The notes under the pieces are model-generated. The model was given only the letters and a program-made list of their open reading frames with translations. It was not told where the DNA came from and did not search any database. A DNA stretch of 64,000 nt, taken from positions 62,001 to 126,000 of the forward strand of contig NZ_JBGNYA010000002.1 of assembly GCF_041477585.1 (NCBI RefSeq), in the 5' to 3' direction. Below, in pieces: positions 33,588-41,629 of the stretch. This DNA comes from Halobellus sp. MBLA0158 (GTDB lineage: Archaea; Halobacteriota; Halobacteria; Halobacteriales; Haloferacaceae). The translations under genes were made by a program, and so were the position numbers. The first letter of the stretch is position 1. The number at the start of each line of letters is the position of its first letter.

Positions 33588-34088
33588 ATGGACCACCTCA
33601 CCCTCGAAGAGTTGAACGACGCGGACGGGAAGACGTTCGTGGAGATTCTGGGCGGCGTCTACGAGTCCTCGCCGTGGGTGGCCGAACGGGCCCGCGCCGA
33701 CCGACCGTTCTCGTCGGTCGATGCCCTCCACGACCGTCTGTCGCGCGCCGTCGAGGACGCGTCGCGGGAGCGGAAGCTCGACCTGCTGCGGGCGCATCCG
33801 GACCTCGGCGAACAGACGGAGATGACCGACACGTCCGAACAAGAGCAGGCGTCCGCGGGGCTGGACGAACTGTCTCCGGAACAGTACGAGACGTTCCAGC
33901 GCCTCAACGAGACGTACCGCGAGCGCTTCGGCTTCCCGTTCATTATGGCGGTGCGGGGCGCGTCACCGGACGCGATCCAGGCGGCGATGGAACGGCGCAT
34001 CGAGAACAGCGAAGCAGAGGAGTTCCGGACCGCGCTGGAGCAGGTCCACGAGATCGCCCGCCTCAGGCTTGAGGAGCTGTTGTCGTAG
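33588..34088 (+). CDS. OHCU decarboxylase (2-oxo-4-hydroxy-4-carboxy-5-ureidoimidazoline)
   Basis: About 166 residues from ATG 33588 (MDHLTLEELNDADGKTF). The family hallmarks are SSPWVAERARADRPF, RAHPDLG with the catalytic His, and FGFPFIMAVRG. All are in place with normal spacing. It converts OHCU to S-allantoin, the third step of urate degradation. An upstream ATG at 33456 would add 44 residues overlapping the control region and is not preferred. It starts the set OHCU decarboxylase-uricase-HIU hydrolase. Confidence 0.92.
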   Translation: MDHLTLEELNDADGKTFVEILGGVYESSPWVAERARADRPFSSVDALHDRLSRAVEDASRERKLDLLRAHPDLGEQTEMTDTSEQEQASAGLDELSPEQYETFQRLNETYRERFGFPFIMAVRGASPDAIQAAMERRIENSEAEEFRTALEQVHEIARLRLEELLS

Positions 34089-34255
34089 CCGTCGGTGAGG
34101 TACCGAATCTAATACACGCTTGTTTCGACATCTCGACCGAAGCACGACGTTCGTCTACATTTTGAACCGATGATAAGATATTTTATTCAGTCTATCGGAG
34201 TAGGAGTGACGATGAACAAGACCGGATCTCACCGCCGACGGGAGGGCCGCCGCCG

Positions 34256-35215
34256 ATGACCGACGCCTCGGAGACCGACGGGCAGCGGACGATGAATTAC
34301 GGCAAGGAACAGGTCGCGGTCTACCGCACGTTCGGGACGTCGCTGGAGGGGATGCGGACAATCCCCGAATCGCAGTTTACCGGCCGTGATAACACCATCT
34401 TCGGCGCCGAGGTACGCGTCCAAGTCGAGGGCGAGGCATTCCTGCCGTCGTTTAGCGAGGGCGACAACAGTATGGTGGTGCCGACGGACACGATGAAGAA
34501 CTTCATCCACCACCACCTCGGCGAGTACGACGGGGCCACCCTCGAGGGGTTCCTCCACTTCGTCGGCGAGGGGTTCTTGGAGCAGTACCCCCAGATGGAT
34601 GCGATCCGCGTCTCGGCCGACGAACTCCCGTTCGACGAGCGTCCGGTGCCGGGCGAGGACGGGTTCGAGTCGAGCGAGTTGGTGTTCCGCGTCGCCGACA
34701 GAGAGTCGGGCTTCGGCGAGGTCTATCTTGACCGCAGCGAGGACGCGGCCATTCAGGAGCACACCAGCGGCGTGACCGGGATCGAACTCGTGAAAGTGAA
34801 GGATAACTCGTTCGTCGGCTACGTCCAAGACGAGTACACGACGCTGCCCGAGCGCGAGAACCGGACGCTCTACGTCACGCTGGACATCTTCTGGACCTAT
34901 GCGGACGCCGAAGACGCGCTGGGCGAGGACCCCGAACGGTACGTCCCGGCCGAACAGGTGCGCGACATCGCCCAGGTGGTCTTCGACGAGTTCGACGTGA
35001 ACTCGATCCAGGACCTGATCTACCGGATCGGCGAGCGGACGCTGGAGCGGTTCCCGCAGCTCGAATCGGTCAGCTTCGAGGCCAACAACCGGACCTGGCT
35101 GAAGGTCCGCGACGACCTCGAAGGCGACGCGAAGGTTTTGCGCGAGCCGCCCCGGCCCACGGGCTTCCAGCAGTTCTCGATGGATCGGAGCGATCTAGAG
35201 AGGGACGCGGAATGA
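34256..35215 (+). CDS. Urate oxidase (cofactor-independent uricase)
   Basis: The protein has 319 residues. The tandem T-fold uricase signature is seen: NYGKEQVAVYRTFG at the start, VVPTDTMKNFIHHHL (residues ~80-95) holding the conserved Thr of the catalytic Lys-Thr pair, DNSFVGYVQDEYTTLPERENR near 182, and a C-terminal SFEANNRTWL. It oxidises urate to 5-hydroxyisourate. A GGAGG sequence lies ~13 bases before the ATG, and a TATA-like AAGATATTTTATT run lies near 34173-34185. The HIU hydrolase gene starts within its stop (ATGA). Confidence 0.94.
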   Translation: MTDASETDGQRTMNYGKEQVAVYRTFGTSLEGMRTIPESQFTGRDNTIFGAEVRVQVEGEAFLPSFSEGDNSMVVPTDTMKNFIHHHLGEYDGATLEGFLHFVGEGFLEQYPQMDAIRVSADELPFDERPVPGEDGFESSELVFRVADRESGFGEVYLDRSEDAAIQEHTSGVTGIELVKVKDNSFVGYVQDEYTTLPERENRTLYVTLDIFWTYADAEDALGEDPERYVPAEQVRDIAQVVFDEFDVNSIQDLIYRIGERTLERFPQLESVSFEANNRTWLKVRDDLEGDAKVLREPPRPTGFQQFSMDRSDLERDAE

Positions 35216-35562
35216 GCGCGGCGCTGACGACGCACGTGCTCGACACGAGCCGAGAGGGGCCCGCGGAGGGCGTCACAGTGACGCTCGAGAGGCTCCCCTC
35301 GGACGGCGAACGGGCGACGCTCGCTCGGGGCACGACGAACGACGACGGGCGGCTTGACGACCCGCTGCTCGACGAGGACGAGATGGCCGCCGGCACGTAC
35401 GAACTGGTCTTCGAGGTCGGCGCGTACTACCGGGAGCGAGGGTCGGAGTCGACGTTCCTGGAGTCGGTTCCGATCCGGTTCGTCATCGACGATCCCGACG
35501 AGCACTACCACGTGCCGCTGCTGCTGTCGCCCGGCGGGTACACGACCTACCGCGGGAGCTGA
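35212..35562 (+). CDS. 5-hydroxyisourate hydrolase (transthyretin-like)
   Basis: The protein has 116 residues. It begins with the LTTHVLDTSREGPAEGVTV motif containing the first active-site His. It includes YHVPLLLSPGGYTTYRGS at the end, matching the C-terminal YRGS signature that separates HIU hydrolases from transthyretins. It converts 5-hydroxyisourate to OHCU, the second step of urate breakdown. ATGA overlap with uricase indicates coupled translation. Confidence 0.94.
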   Translation: MSAALTTHVLDTSREGPAEGVTVTLERLPSDGERATLARGTTNDDGRLDDPLLDEDEMAAGTYELVFEVGAYYRERGSESTFLESVPIRFVIDDPDEHYHVPLLLSPGGYTTYRGS

Positions 35563-35673
35563 AGGAGTGCTCCGAACGGCCGGCCGGGCGGACGGCGCTC
35601 GCACGCCACTGGGAGCCGAGCGGCCCGAGGCGCACCGACCGGCAGGGACCCACGCGACCTCCGAGGTGTGCGG

Positions 35674-36978
35674 ATGAACGGGCGGCGGTTCCCCGTCGAC
35701 TGCGAGCGCCTCCGGCGTGACATCGAACGCAACGCACAGTTTGGCGCGGTGCCGACCGAGGACGGACAGGGCCGGACGGTGCTGCCGGGGACGAAGCCGA
35801 ATCAGCGCGCCCGCGAGCACCTCGTCGAGCGGATGATCTTCGCCGATCTCTCTGTCAACGTCGACGCCGTCGGGAACATCGTCGGGACGTGGGCGCCCGA
35901 GGGGTGCGACGCCGACGCGGCTCCGGTGGGCGTCGGCAGCCACCTTGACTCTGTTCCCGAGGGCGGGATCTTCGACGGCCCGCTCGGCGTCTACGCAGGG
36001 CTCGAAGCGGTCCGGGCGATGCAGGACGCCGACGTGACCCCGCCCCGTCCGATCCAGGTCGTCAGCTTCACCGGCGAGGAGGGGACGCGGTTCGCCAACG
36101 GCGTCCTCGGATCGTCGGTGGCGGCCGGCCAACTCGACGTCGAGGCGGCGCTTGGCCTCTCTGACGGGACCCGGACGCTCGGCGAGGTGCTGGACGACAT
36201 CGGCTTCCGCGGCGACGACCGCTTCGACGCGAGCGGCCTGCACGCGTGGCTGGAACTCCACGTCGAACAGAGCGAGCGGCTCGAACGGATGGGCGTCCCG
36301 CTCGGCGTCGTGACGACGATCACCGGGACCAGCCGGCTCCGCGGGACGATCGAGGGGACGGCCGAGCACTCCGGTTCGACGAAGATGTCCGAGCGGACTG
36401 ATGCGCTCGCGGCCGCCAGCGAGTTCGTCCTGGAGATGGAACGCGCGGCACAAGCCGAAGCCGGGCCGGACGGCACCGCGGTTGCGACCGTCGGCGAGCT
36501 GTCGGTCGATCCAGGCGTCGTCAACGTGATCCCGGGGTCCGTCGAGTTCAGCGTCGACGTTCGCGACGTGGACGGCGCCGTGATCGAACGGCTCGTCGAC
36601 CGGGCGGCGGAGACGCTCGACGCCCTCGAAGCGGACCGCGGCGTGGAGACGACGCTCGCCCGCCCCTACGAGATCCGACCGGTGGAGATGGCCTCGGTCT
36701 GCCGGGACGCGGTCCACAGGGCCGGAGACGCTCTGGGAGTGGAGACCGCGGACGTCCACTCCGGCGCGGGCCACGACACGATGCAAATCGCGACCGTGAC
36801 CGACGCCGGGCTGTTGTTCGCCCCTTCGGAGGGCGGCCACTCGCACAACCCGCTCGAGCGGACCTATTGGATCGACTGTGCCGTCGCGACCGACGTGCTC
36901 ACGACGGCGCTGTACACGTTGGCCACGGACGGCGACCCGAATCCGAACAGACGAACGAAACACGAACACACCCAATGA
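35674..36978 (+). CDS. M20-family Zn amidohydrolase, allantoate amidohydrolase / N-carbamoyl hydrolase type
   Basis: The protein has 434 residues. Metal motifs are VGSHLDSVPEGGIFDGPLGV, SFTGEEGTRFANGVLGS, LHVEQSERLERMGVPLGVVT and SGAGHDTMQI with SEGGHSHNPLE at the end. This is the order for allantoate amidohydrolases and β-ureidopropionase-like enzymes. After allantoinase the natural substrate is allantoate, giving ureidoglycolate-type product and ammonia. A GTG six bases upstream is possible. It is 111 bp after the HIU hydrolase, in the same direction. Confidence 0.87.
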   Translation: MNGRRFPVDCERLRRDIERNAQFGAVPTEDGQGRTVLPGTKPNQRAREHLVERMIFADLSVNVDAVGNIVGTWAPEGCDADAAPVGVGSHLDSVPEGGIFDGPLGVYAGLEAVRAMQDADVTPPRPIQVVSFTGEEGTRFANGVLGSSVAAGQLDVEAALGLSDGTRTLGEVLDDIGFRGDDRFDASGLHAWLELHVEQSERLERMGVPLGVVTTITGTSRLRGTIEGTAEHSGSTKMSERTDALAAASEFVLEMERAAQAEAGPDGTAVATVGELSVDPGVVNVIPGSVEFSVDVRDVDGAVIERLVDRAAETLDALEADRGVETTLARPYEIRPVEMASVCRDAVHRAGDALGVETADVHSGAGHDTMQIATVTDAGLLFAPSEGGHSHNPLERTYWIDCAVATDVLTTALYTLATDGDPNPNRRTKHEHTQ

Positions 36979-37048
36979 ATCCACTTCAGTACCCGAACGG
37001 ACAGGAGCGAACCGACCCGCAGACCGACCGCCGACCGGGGGGCGAACG

Positions 37049-37468
37049 GTGAGCGACCTCGAACTCGTCGTCGATGGCGAGGTGCTCTCGGCGTCGTTCC
37101 TCCCGGACGCCGCGCCGGCGTCGGTCGCCGCAGTGAGGGAGTTCACGCCCCTTCACACCGAACTGATGCACGTCAGGTGGAGCGGCCACGCCACCTGGAT
37201 CAACATTGACGACATTGACCTTCCGGAATTGCCCCGGGAGAACCACACCGTATATCCGTCGTACGGCGACCTGTTGCTGTATCCGGGCTATCGGAACGAA
37301 CAGGAAATCCTCGTTCCCTGCGGGCCGACGTGTTTCAAGAGCCCGGCCGGCGAACTTGCCGGCAATCACTTCGCCACGCTCGAGACGCCTCGCGATCGAC
37401 TCGTCGAAATTGAGGAACGGACCCTCCGGGAAGGGGTGCTCGGCGCGACTCTCAGGCTGGCCGACTGA
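37049..37468 (+). CDS. DUF3830-like protein
   Basis: The protein has 139 residues from a GTG at 37049. It shows the pattern of the cyclophilin-like DUF3830 group: FLPDAAPASVAAVREFTPLH, HVRWSGHATWINIDD and HTVYPSYGDLLLYPGYRNEQ, ending with GNHFATLETPRDRLVEIEER. Such proteins are often found next to amidohydrolases of purine or hydantoin catabolism, with biochemical role unknown. It is the last gene of the island, in the same direction as the M20 hydrolase 70 bp upstream. Confidence 0.78.
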   Translation: MSDLELVVDGEVLSASFLPDAAPASVAAVREFTPLHTELMHVRWSGHATWINIDDIDLPELPRENHTVYPSYGDLLLYPGYRNEQEILVPCGPTCFKSPAGELAGNHFATLETPRDRLVEIEERTLREGVLGATLRLAD

Positions 37469-37597
37469 ACGAGCCCGGTCGTCGTCGGACTCATTCTGGC
37501 TTCTCGGTGGTTCCTCGGTCCTCGCTTGACGCCGATATGTCGGCCAATCACGGGCGGCTATGTAGGAGCATCGGATGTAGCCATCGTGCTCGCCCAC

Positions 37598-37665
37598 CAC
37601 AGTACTGTCGGCGGTTGCCTCCCTAACACGCGACCGTCGTCCAGGAAGTCGATTGTGAACGGCAT
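37598..37665 (-). pseudogene. polB remnant C, 5' scrap
   Basis: From ATG 37665 the minus strand reads [14 protein letters not shown], identical to the first residues of intact polB. DNA similarity continues to about 37598, but a 4-base deletion near 37627 breaks the frame. Nothing of the polymerase remains beyond. It retains a full promoter module (37693-37805) and lies just downstream of the RecA-like/exonuclease operon, in the same direction. Confidence 0.83.
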
Positions 37666-37692
37666 CTATCGCTCTAGCACTGTCGAACTGCC

Positions 37693-37805
37693 AATTAGCG
37701 ATGGCGTGTCGTTTCCGGAGTTCAATGGATAGCCCCGAGACCGCTCAGAGTGCCGTTTTCTCGCCGCTGGCCTGTACGTCCGCGTTTCCGGAACGAGTTC
37801 CGGGA
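37693..37805 (-). promoter_or_regulatory. Promoter module C
   Basis: Tandem boxes TTCCGGAA (37786-37793) and TTCCGGGA (37798-37805) lie 12 bp apart. The proximal TTCCGG box starts at 37713, 73 bp from the nearer distal box. A conserved GACACGCCATCG segment follows, then a weak CTAATT TATA-like element. The module now drives only a polB scrap, yet it is well preserved. Confidence 0.68.
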
Positions 37806-37897
37806 ACCGCCAGCCGGACGCTCTCGGAGTTTGCGCCTCTCGAATGTGCAGGCGCCACCGCGGCGGTCGGAGCGGAAGAGAAATCTGAAACAACGCC

Positions 37898-38545
37898 TCA
37901 CGCAATCGGATCGAGCGACTTCATCGAGAAATCCGACTTCGAGCAGTACCGTTCTGCCAGTGCCATCAGTGCCCGAGTGCGCCGGATATCGGCGACATTG
38001 TGGACAACGAGCGGCTCGAAGCGGCCGTCCGCCCAAGCGGAGACGGCCTCACGGCTGTCGGAGAACGGATCAAGTTCGTTCAGTCCGGCGCCGAGCAATT
38101 CCTCGCAGACACCACTCAGGGAGTCGTTGCTAGTATTGAACCGAGTCTCGAAGACGTCCATCACGTCGACGTACGGGAGCGCGCCGAAGGGCCACTCGAG
38201 GCCGTGCCTGCAGTGTCGCGTCCGCAGAAACGGCAAGTCGAACCCGCCATTCCACCGCTCACCGTTGTACGCGACGAGTTTCGCGTCACGCTGCCTGAGC
38301 GTCGCGGTGACGAACGTCGCCAGATCTGTCAGGAGATCCTGTTCGCTGTCGTGGAGCGAGAGCTGGACCGGCGCCTGAAAGGTCTCGTTCAGCCGCTCAG
38401 CCAGACTTTCGGGCGGTGTCGTTCCTCCAGTGTTGAGAAACACCCGGGACGCCACCGCCGAGTCGAACCCGATCACTGTGAGTTCGTCTTCGGTCTCAAA
38501 TCCCGTCGTCTCGATATCGAAGGCGATCGTCATCAACTCGGTCAT
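37898..38545 (-). CDS. Stand-alone DEDD-type 3'-5' exonuclease
   Basis: The protein has 215 residues. Exo I is IAFDIETTGFE with the catalytic Asp and Glu. The middle YNGERWNGGFDLPFL carries exo II-like N..F-D. The C-terminal VHNVADIRRTRALM fits exo III with its Asp. The fold is the RNase H-like DnaQ/PolB exonuclease type. It starts inside the stop of the 106-aa gene (ATGA), so it is third in the RecA-like operon. It could supply the proofreading activity missing from PolB at 5515-7677, which is inference. Confidence 0.84.
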   Translation of the reverse strand: MTELMTIAFDIETTGFETEDELTVIGFDSAVASRVFLNTGGTTPPESLAERLNETFQAPVQLSLHDSEQDLLTDLATFVTATLRQRDAKLVAYNGERWNGGFDLPFLRTRHCRHGLEWPFGALPYVDVMDVFETRFNTSNDSLSGVCEELLGAGLNELDPFSDSREAVSAWADGRFEPLVVHNVADIRRTRALMALAERYCSKSDFSMKSLDPIA

Positions 38546-38862
38546 TCCGCTCCTCCCGTGTCACGGTCGACGGCTGGATGCGATGATTCGTCCTCGAGTT
38601 TGGACACTCGCCGTTCGAGTGCTGCCAGACGCTCCTCGTGGTCCTCGAGGTGTGCTTCCTGTTCGAGGTCGATACTGACCAGTGCTGGTAGCAGCGGTGT
38701 CTGGTGGTTCAACAACCCGCTTGCATCGGCGTGCGCGCGTGCATACTCGAACAAGCGATCGAACCGGGGCTGATCGCGCCCTCGGAGCGCTCGCCGGAAC
38801 GTCGCCCAGCGTTCTTCGATCGCCCGCAAGGCGTCACGATAGGTCGGATTGGTCCGGCCCAT
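38542..38862 (-). CDS. Small coiled-coil protein of the RecA-like operon
   Basis: The protein has 106 residues from ATG 38862, which follows the stop of the RecA-like gene by one base. The first half is helical and Arg-rich (RDALRAIEERWATFRRALRG). The C-terminal third is a heptad-like coiled coil (LEDHEERLAALERRVSKLED) with an acidic tail. No known family is recognised. Sandwiched between a RecA-like protein and an exonuclease, it may be a connector or DNA-binding accessory factor. Confidence 0.75.
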   Translation of the reverse strand: MGRTNPTYRDALRAIEERWATFRRALRGRDQPRFDRLFEYARAHADASGLLNHQTPLLPALVSIDLEQEAHLEDHEERLAALERRVSKLEDESSHPAVDRDTGGAE

Positions 38863-38863
38863 C

Positions 38864-39772
38864 CTACGGCCCCCCGGCCGGCGCCGCATCGAGCCACGCG
38901 TCCTGAAGAGGCGCCGCTGGAAGCGTCATCCGTTCGCCCGATGGCGTGACACTGGAACCGACCGTCGACGCCGAGCGGGGCTGTGCCGTATTACGGACCG
39001 ACTTTATGCCCACCTGTTCGGCTCGAACCCCGAGCAGCTGGCGCCAGTACGCAAGCGTGGTCTGGTAGTACGAGCCGTCGTCGACAGGGTAGACTAGCGT
39101 CTCGAAATCCTCGCCGACGAACCGGGGCCCGAATCGGGTCTGCTTGCATCGTAGCCGGTGCTGGGCGGCCACCTCGATCGGTGCCGCGAACTCGTCGGCT
39201 GCCGTCCGGGTCAGTAGCACCGGGACGTCGTAGGCATCGGCGTATGCCGTCAAGCGGGCGAGCGTCCGTGCTTGGAGTGTACGCGCCTGCCGCTCGGAGA
39301 GAACATCCGCCGCACGGTACTGGGCATCGAGCGCTGGTGCGACGAGAAGCGACGGCGTGACCGGAGTATCCTCACGAATGGTCCGCGCTACGGCGTCGGA
39401 GAACCCACAGACGGCGCCGTAATGCTGGTACGGCGTGAACCCGCGAGCGACGCTGATACGGTCGAGCAACCGAGGACTGGGGGCGAGCTGTGCGAGGCTG
39501 GTGGTCGTCGCGTAGCCCCGGGCATCGATCCAGAACGCTGGCCCGTCGTGGAGGAGCAGGTGATCTAAGACCAGGGAGTGGACAACTGGGACGCCACGTG
39601 ACTGGTCCAGATCAAGCAGCACCAGACCGGTATCAAGCGAGGGCAACAGCGACGCGTCCGTTCCCGGGTCCACCCGTTCGACGAGGTCTCGGTTCTGGTC
39701 TGCTGGCCGGGTCGGACGCCGAACTGCCATCGCGTCTTCGCCAGGGGGGTCGGTGTGTCGTTGCTGACGCAT
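38864..39772 (-). CDS. RecA/RadA-like protein lacking Walker A
   Basis: The protein has 302 residues. The central part follows a RadA-like core: LDTGLVLLDLDQSRGVPVVH where the P-loop should be, FWIDARGYATTTSLAQLAPS, then DRISVARGFTPYQHYGAV similar to the VARAF segment of RadA, and LLVAPALDAQYRAAD at the Walker B position. No GxxxxGKT is present, so ATP use is doubtful. It heads the operon with the coiled-coil protein and exonuclease. CTTATC at 39797-39802 lies 25-30 bases before this ATG, supporting it as a leaderless start. An internal ATG at 39730 is an alternative. Confidence 0.75.
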   Translation of the reverse strand: MRQQRHTDPPGEDAMAVRRPTRPADQNRDLVERVDPGTDASLLPSLDTGLVLLDLDQSRGVPVVHSLVLDHLLLHDGPAFWIDARGYATTTSLAQLAPSPRLLDRISVARGFTPYQHYGAVCGFSDAVARTIREDTPVTPSLLVAPALDAQYRAADVLSERQARTLQARTLARLTAYADAYDVPVLLTRTAADEFAAPIEVAAQHRLRCKQTRFGPRFVGEDFETLVYPVDDGSYYQTTLAYWRQLLGVRAEQVGIKSVRNTAQPRSASTVGSSVTPSGERMTLPAAPLQDAWLDAAPAGGP

Positions 39773-39796
39773 ACACTGTCAGAGAGACGAGATTCG

Positions 39797-39910
39797 GATA
39801 AGCGACGGTGTGGCGTTTCCGGAAACTGCCGAAAAGCGGGTCCCCCCATCTTACTGGCTCGGACGGTCACCTCGAGTGGGAGTAGCCGATTTCCGGAGCT
39901 GGTTCCGGGT
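39797..39910 (-). promoter_or_regulatory. Promoter module D of the RecA-like operon
   Basis: Distal boxes TTCCGGGT (39903-39910) and TTCCGGAG (39891-39898) lie 12 bp apart. The proximal box TTCCGG starts at 39817, 74 bp from the nearer distal box. The CCGTCGCTTATC segment (39797-39808) contains the TATA-like CTTATC. It is the same architecture as modules B and C, and in front of an intact operon. Confidence 0.7.
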
Positions 39911-40432
39911 GCTCGGTCCAAGATCCTGGATGGAGTCGTCGTGCAAGACTCGATCGCTCAGTTCAGGTGTAAGAGCTACCACCGCGAAGTTCATCTATCC
40001 GTTCACTGGGAGGATATTCCTGCAAGAAAGAGAGATTGAATGCAGCACGACACCCCTTCTTGTTTCACGTTTCTCACGGTGCACCGTCCGCTCACTGACC
40101 TTTGGTATGAACGGCGGTACCCGTGGTGTCAATATATAGCGCACGATTTTCTTCCTTAGCTCATACTGAACGACTATCTCCCGGAAACACGCCCGGTTCC
40201 CTGGATGGAAACGTGTCCGCACACGCCGTAGTATCCGTCCCTGAGGGCCGAAATTAGTGTCTTACAATAATCCGATGGTTTCAGCAAAAATTAGTTAATA
40301 TGGTGGATGCTATTATATCACACGGACGATTGTTGGAAGTGACACCATCCACACAGGTGGTGTGGCCGCTATCGTGTGTGGCGACCAACCGCTGTTCCGA
40401 CGCGGATACCACCCGAAACGCCACTACGACTT
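39911..40432. other. Gene-free spacer before the acyltransferase
   Basis: The 522-bp spacer has no convincing gene. It holds an AT-rich stretch with TATATAG near 40133-40139, and a perfect inverted repeat CCACAC (40349-40354) / GTGTGG (40360-40365), 67 bases before the acyltransferase start. The latter could be that gene's operator. Confidence 0.5.
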
Positions 40433-41332
40433 ATGAAACGACACATCGAACTCCCGTCGGACGCACAGGACGTTATCGACCAGGCCGTCAATCACATTGA
40501 TAGACGGCTCTTATCGGACGCCGACACCGCAACGGTGGTCCAAGAGACGCTCGTCGACCTCTTCGGGGAGCGCCAAGTGTACGAGCAGTATCGGGCCGGT
40601 CGGGAGCTACCGCCGATGACCCGGGTCAGACTCCGGAGTTACAACCCGAAAAACGCCTTCATCGAGGCCGAACACTGGGCCGAGCAGGAATACGAGGAAA
40701 TTCAGGAAGCGAAATACCTCCAGTACCTCTGGCGCGGCTTCGACCTCTCGCCGCTGTCGAACAACGTCGCGTTCGCGCTCCCGTTCCGTCAGATGCTCGC
40801 CAACCATCTCTTCGCAGACGCAGGCGACGGCCTCCGTCTGTTCGGCGGCATCAAGATTCAGTGCGGCCACAACATCGAGATGGGCGACAACACCGTTGTC
40901 CACAACGACGTGTTGCTCGACGACCGGGGCGAACTGGTCATCGGCGACCGGGTCTCTATCGCGGACCGGGCCCACATCCACACCCACGGCCACGACGTTG
41001 TCGACCAGTCCGACGTGACCACCTACCGGACGGTCATCGAGGACGACGTACGCCTGGGCTACGATGCTATGGTGAACGCCGGTTGTCGGATCGGCGAGAA
41101 CGCGATGGTCGGCACCTCTGCGATGGTCCGGGGAGACGTGCCAGCACACCACATTGCCGTCGGCTCCCCTGCTGAAGGAGTAAAGGTCAAACCCGGGTGG
41201 GAGTCCGTCGCCGACGATCCCGGTGCCCTGACGGACAGACGATCGTCCCGGGAACTCGACCGTGAACTGGACAACGACGTGGCTTTCTTCGACGAGTTCG
41301 ACCGGAACCTCGCGCCCTCGAACGGACACTAA
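40433..41332 (+). CDS. Left-handed beta-helix (hexapeptide) acyltransferase
   Basis: The protein has 299 residues from ATG 40433 (MKRHIELPSDAQ). The N-terminal ~130 residues are helical and specific to this protein type. From about residue 140 the imperfect hexapeptide repeats begin (IEMGDNTVVHNDVLLDDRGE, VIGDRVSIADRAHIHTHGHD, RIGENAMVGTSAMVRGDVPA), giving a left-handed beta-helix. HTHGHD provides catalytic-type His residues as in maltose/galactoside acetyltransferases. Acetylation of a sugar or lipid head group is likely, acceptor unknown. Confidence 0.84.
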   Translation: MKRHIELPSDAQDVIDQAVNHIDRRLLSDADTATVVQETLVDLFGERQVYEQYRAGRELPPMTRVRLRSYNPKNAFIEAEHWAEQEYEEIQEAKYLQYLWRGFDLSPLSNNVAFALPFRQMLANHLFADAGDGLRLFGGIKIQCGHNIEMGDNTVVHNDVLLDDRGELVIGDRVSIADRAHIHTHGHDVVDQSDVTTYRTVIEDDVRLGYDAMVNAGCRIGENAMVGTSAMVRGDVPAHHIAVGSPAEGVKVKPGWESVADDPGALTDRRSSRELDRELDNDVAFFDEFDRNLAPSNGH

Positions 41333-41629
41333 GGATGTCGTTCCGGACCTCGGGCGGACTGTGCGACCGTCGTCGAAGACGACCGGCTGCGTGAAGTGTG
41401 GCGGGGCGGTGTACGTTCTCGTAGCGAATTGGGTACCCCTGACTACTGTCCGGCGTATCGTTCCGATCTCATAGATCTCACCGACGACGATCTTGGTTGG
41501 GTTGGTGGTCAGGTATCCACCTGAACGATGCTCACTCTCAAATGGTATTTTCGACGCGGGGATCACACGATACGCACTCTTGTTCCAATAGCTGATTCAG
41601 GAGATCAGATGAGAAAATAACGGGGTAGC

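Noticed and set aside
35020-37146. 708-codon minus-strand frame opposite uricase, HIU hydrolase and the M20 hydrolase
   Set aside because: Shadow. The plus-strand genes carry complete active-site motifs.
40105-40140. Candidate TATA/leader near TATATAG considered as promoter of a hidden gene
   Set aside because: No open frame of credible composition follows within 200 bases on either strand.
41332-41629. Looked for a gene between acyltransferase and second orc1
   Set aside because: Only short frames of poor composition. Treated as intergenic.
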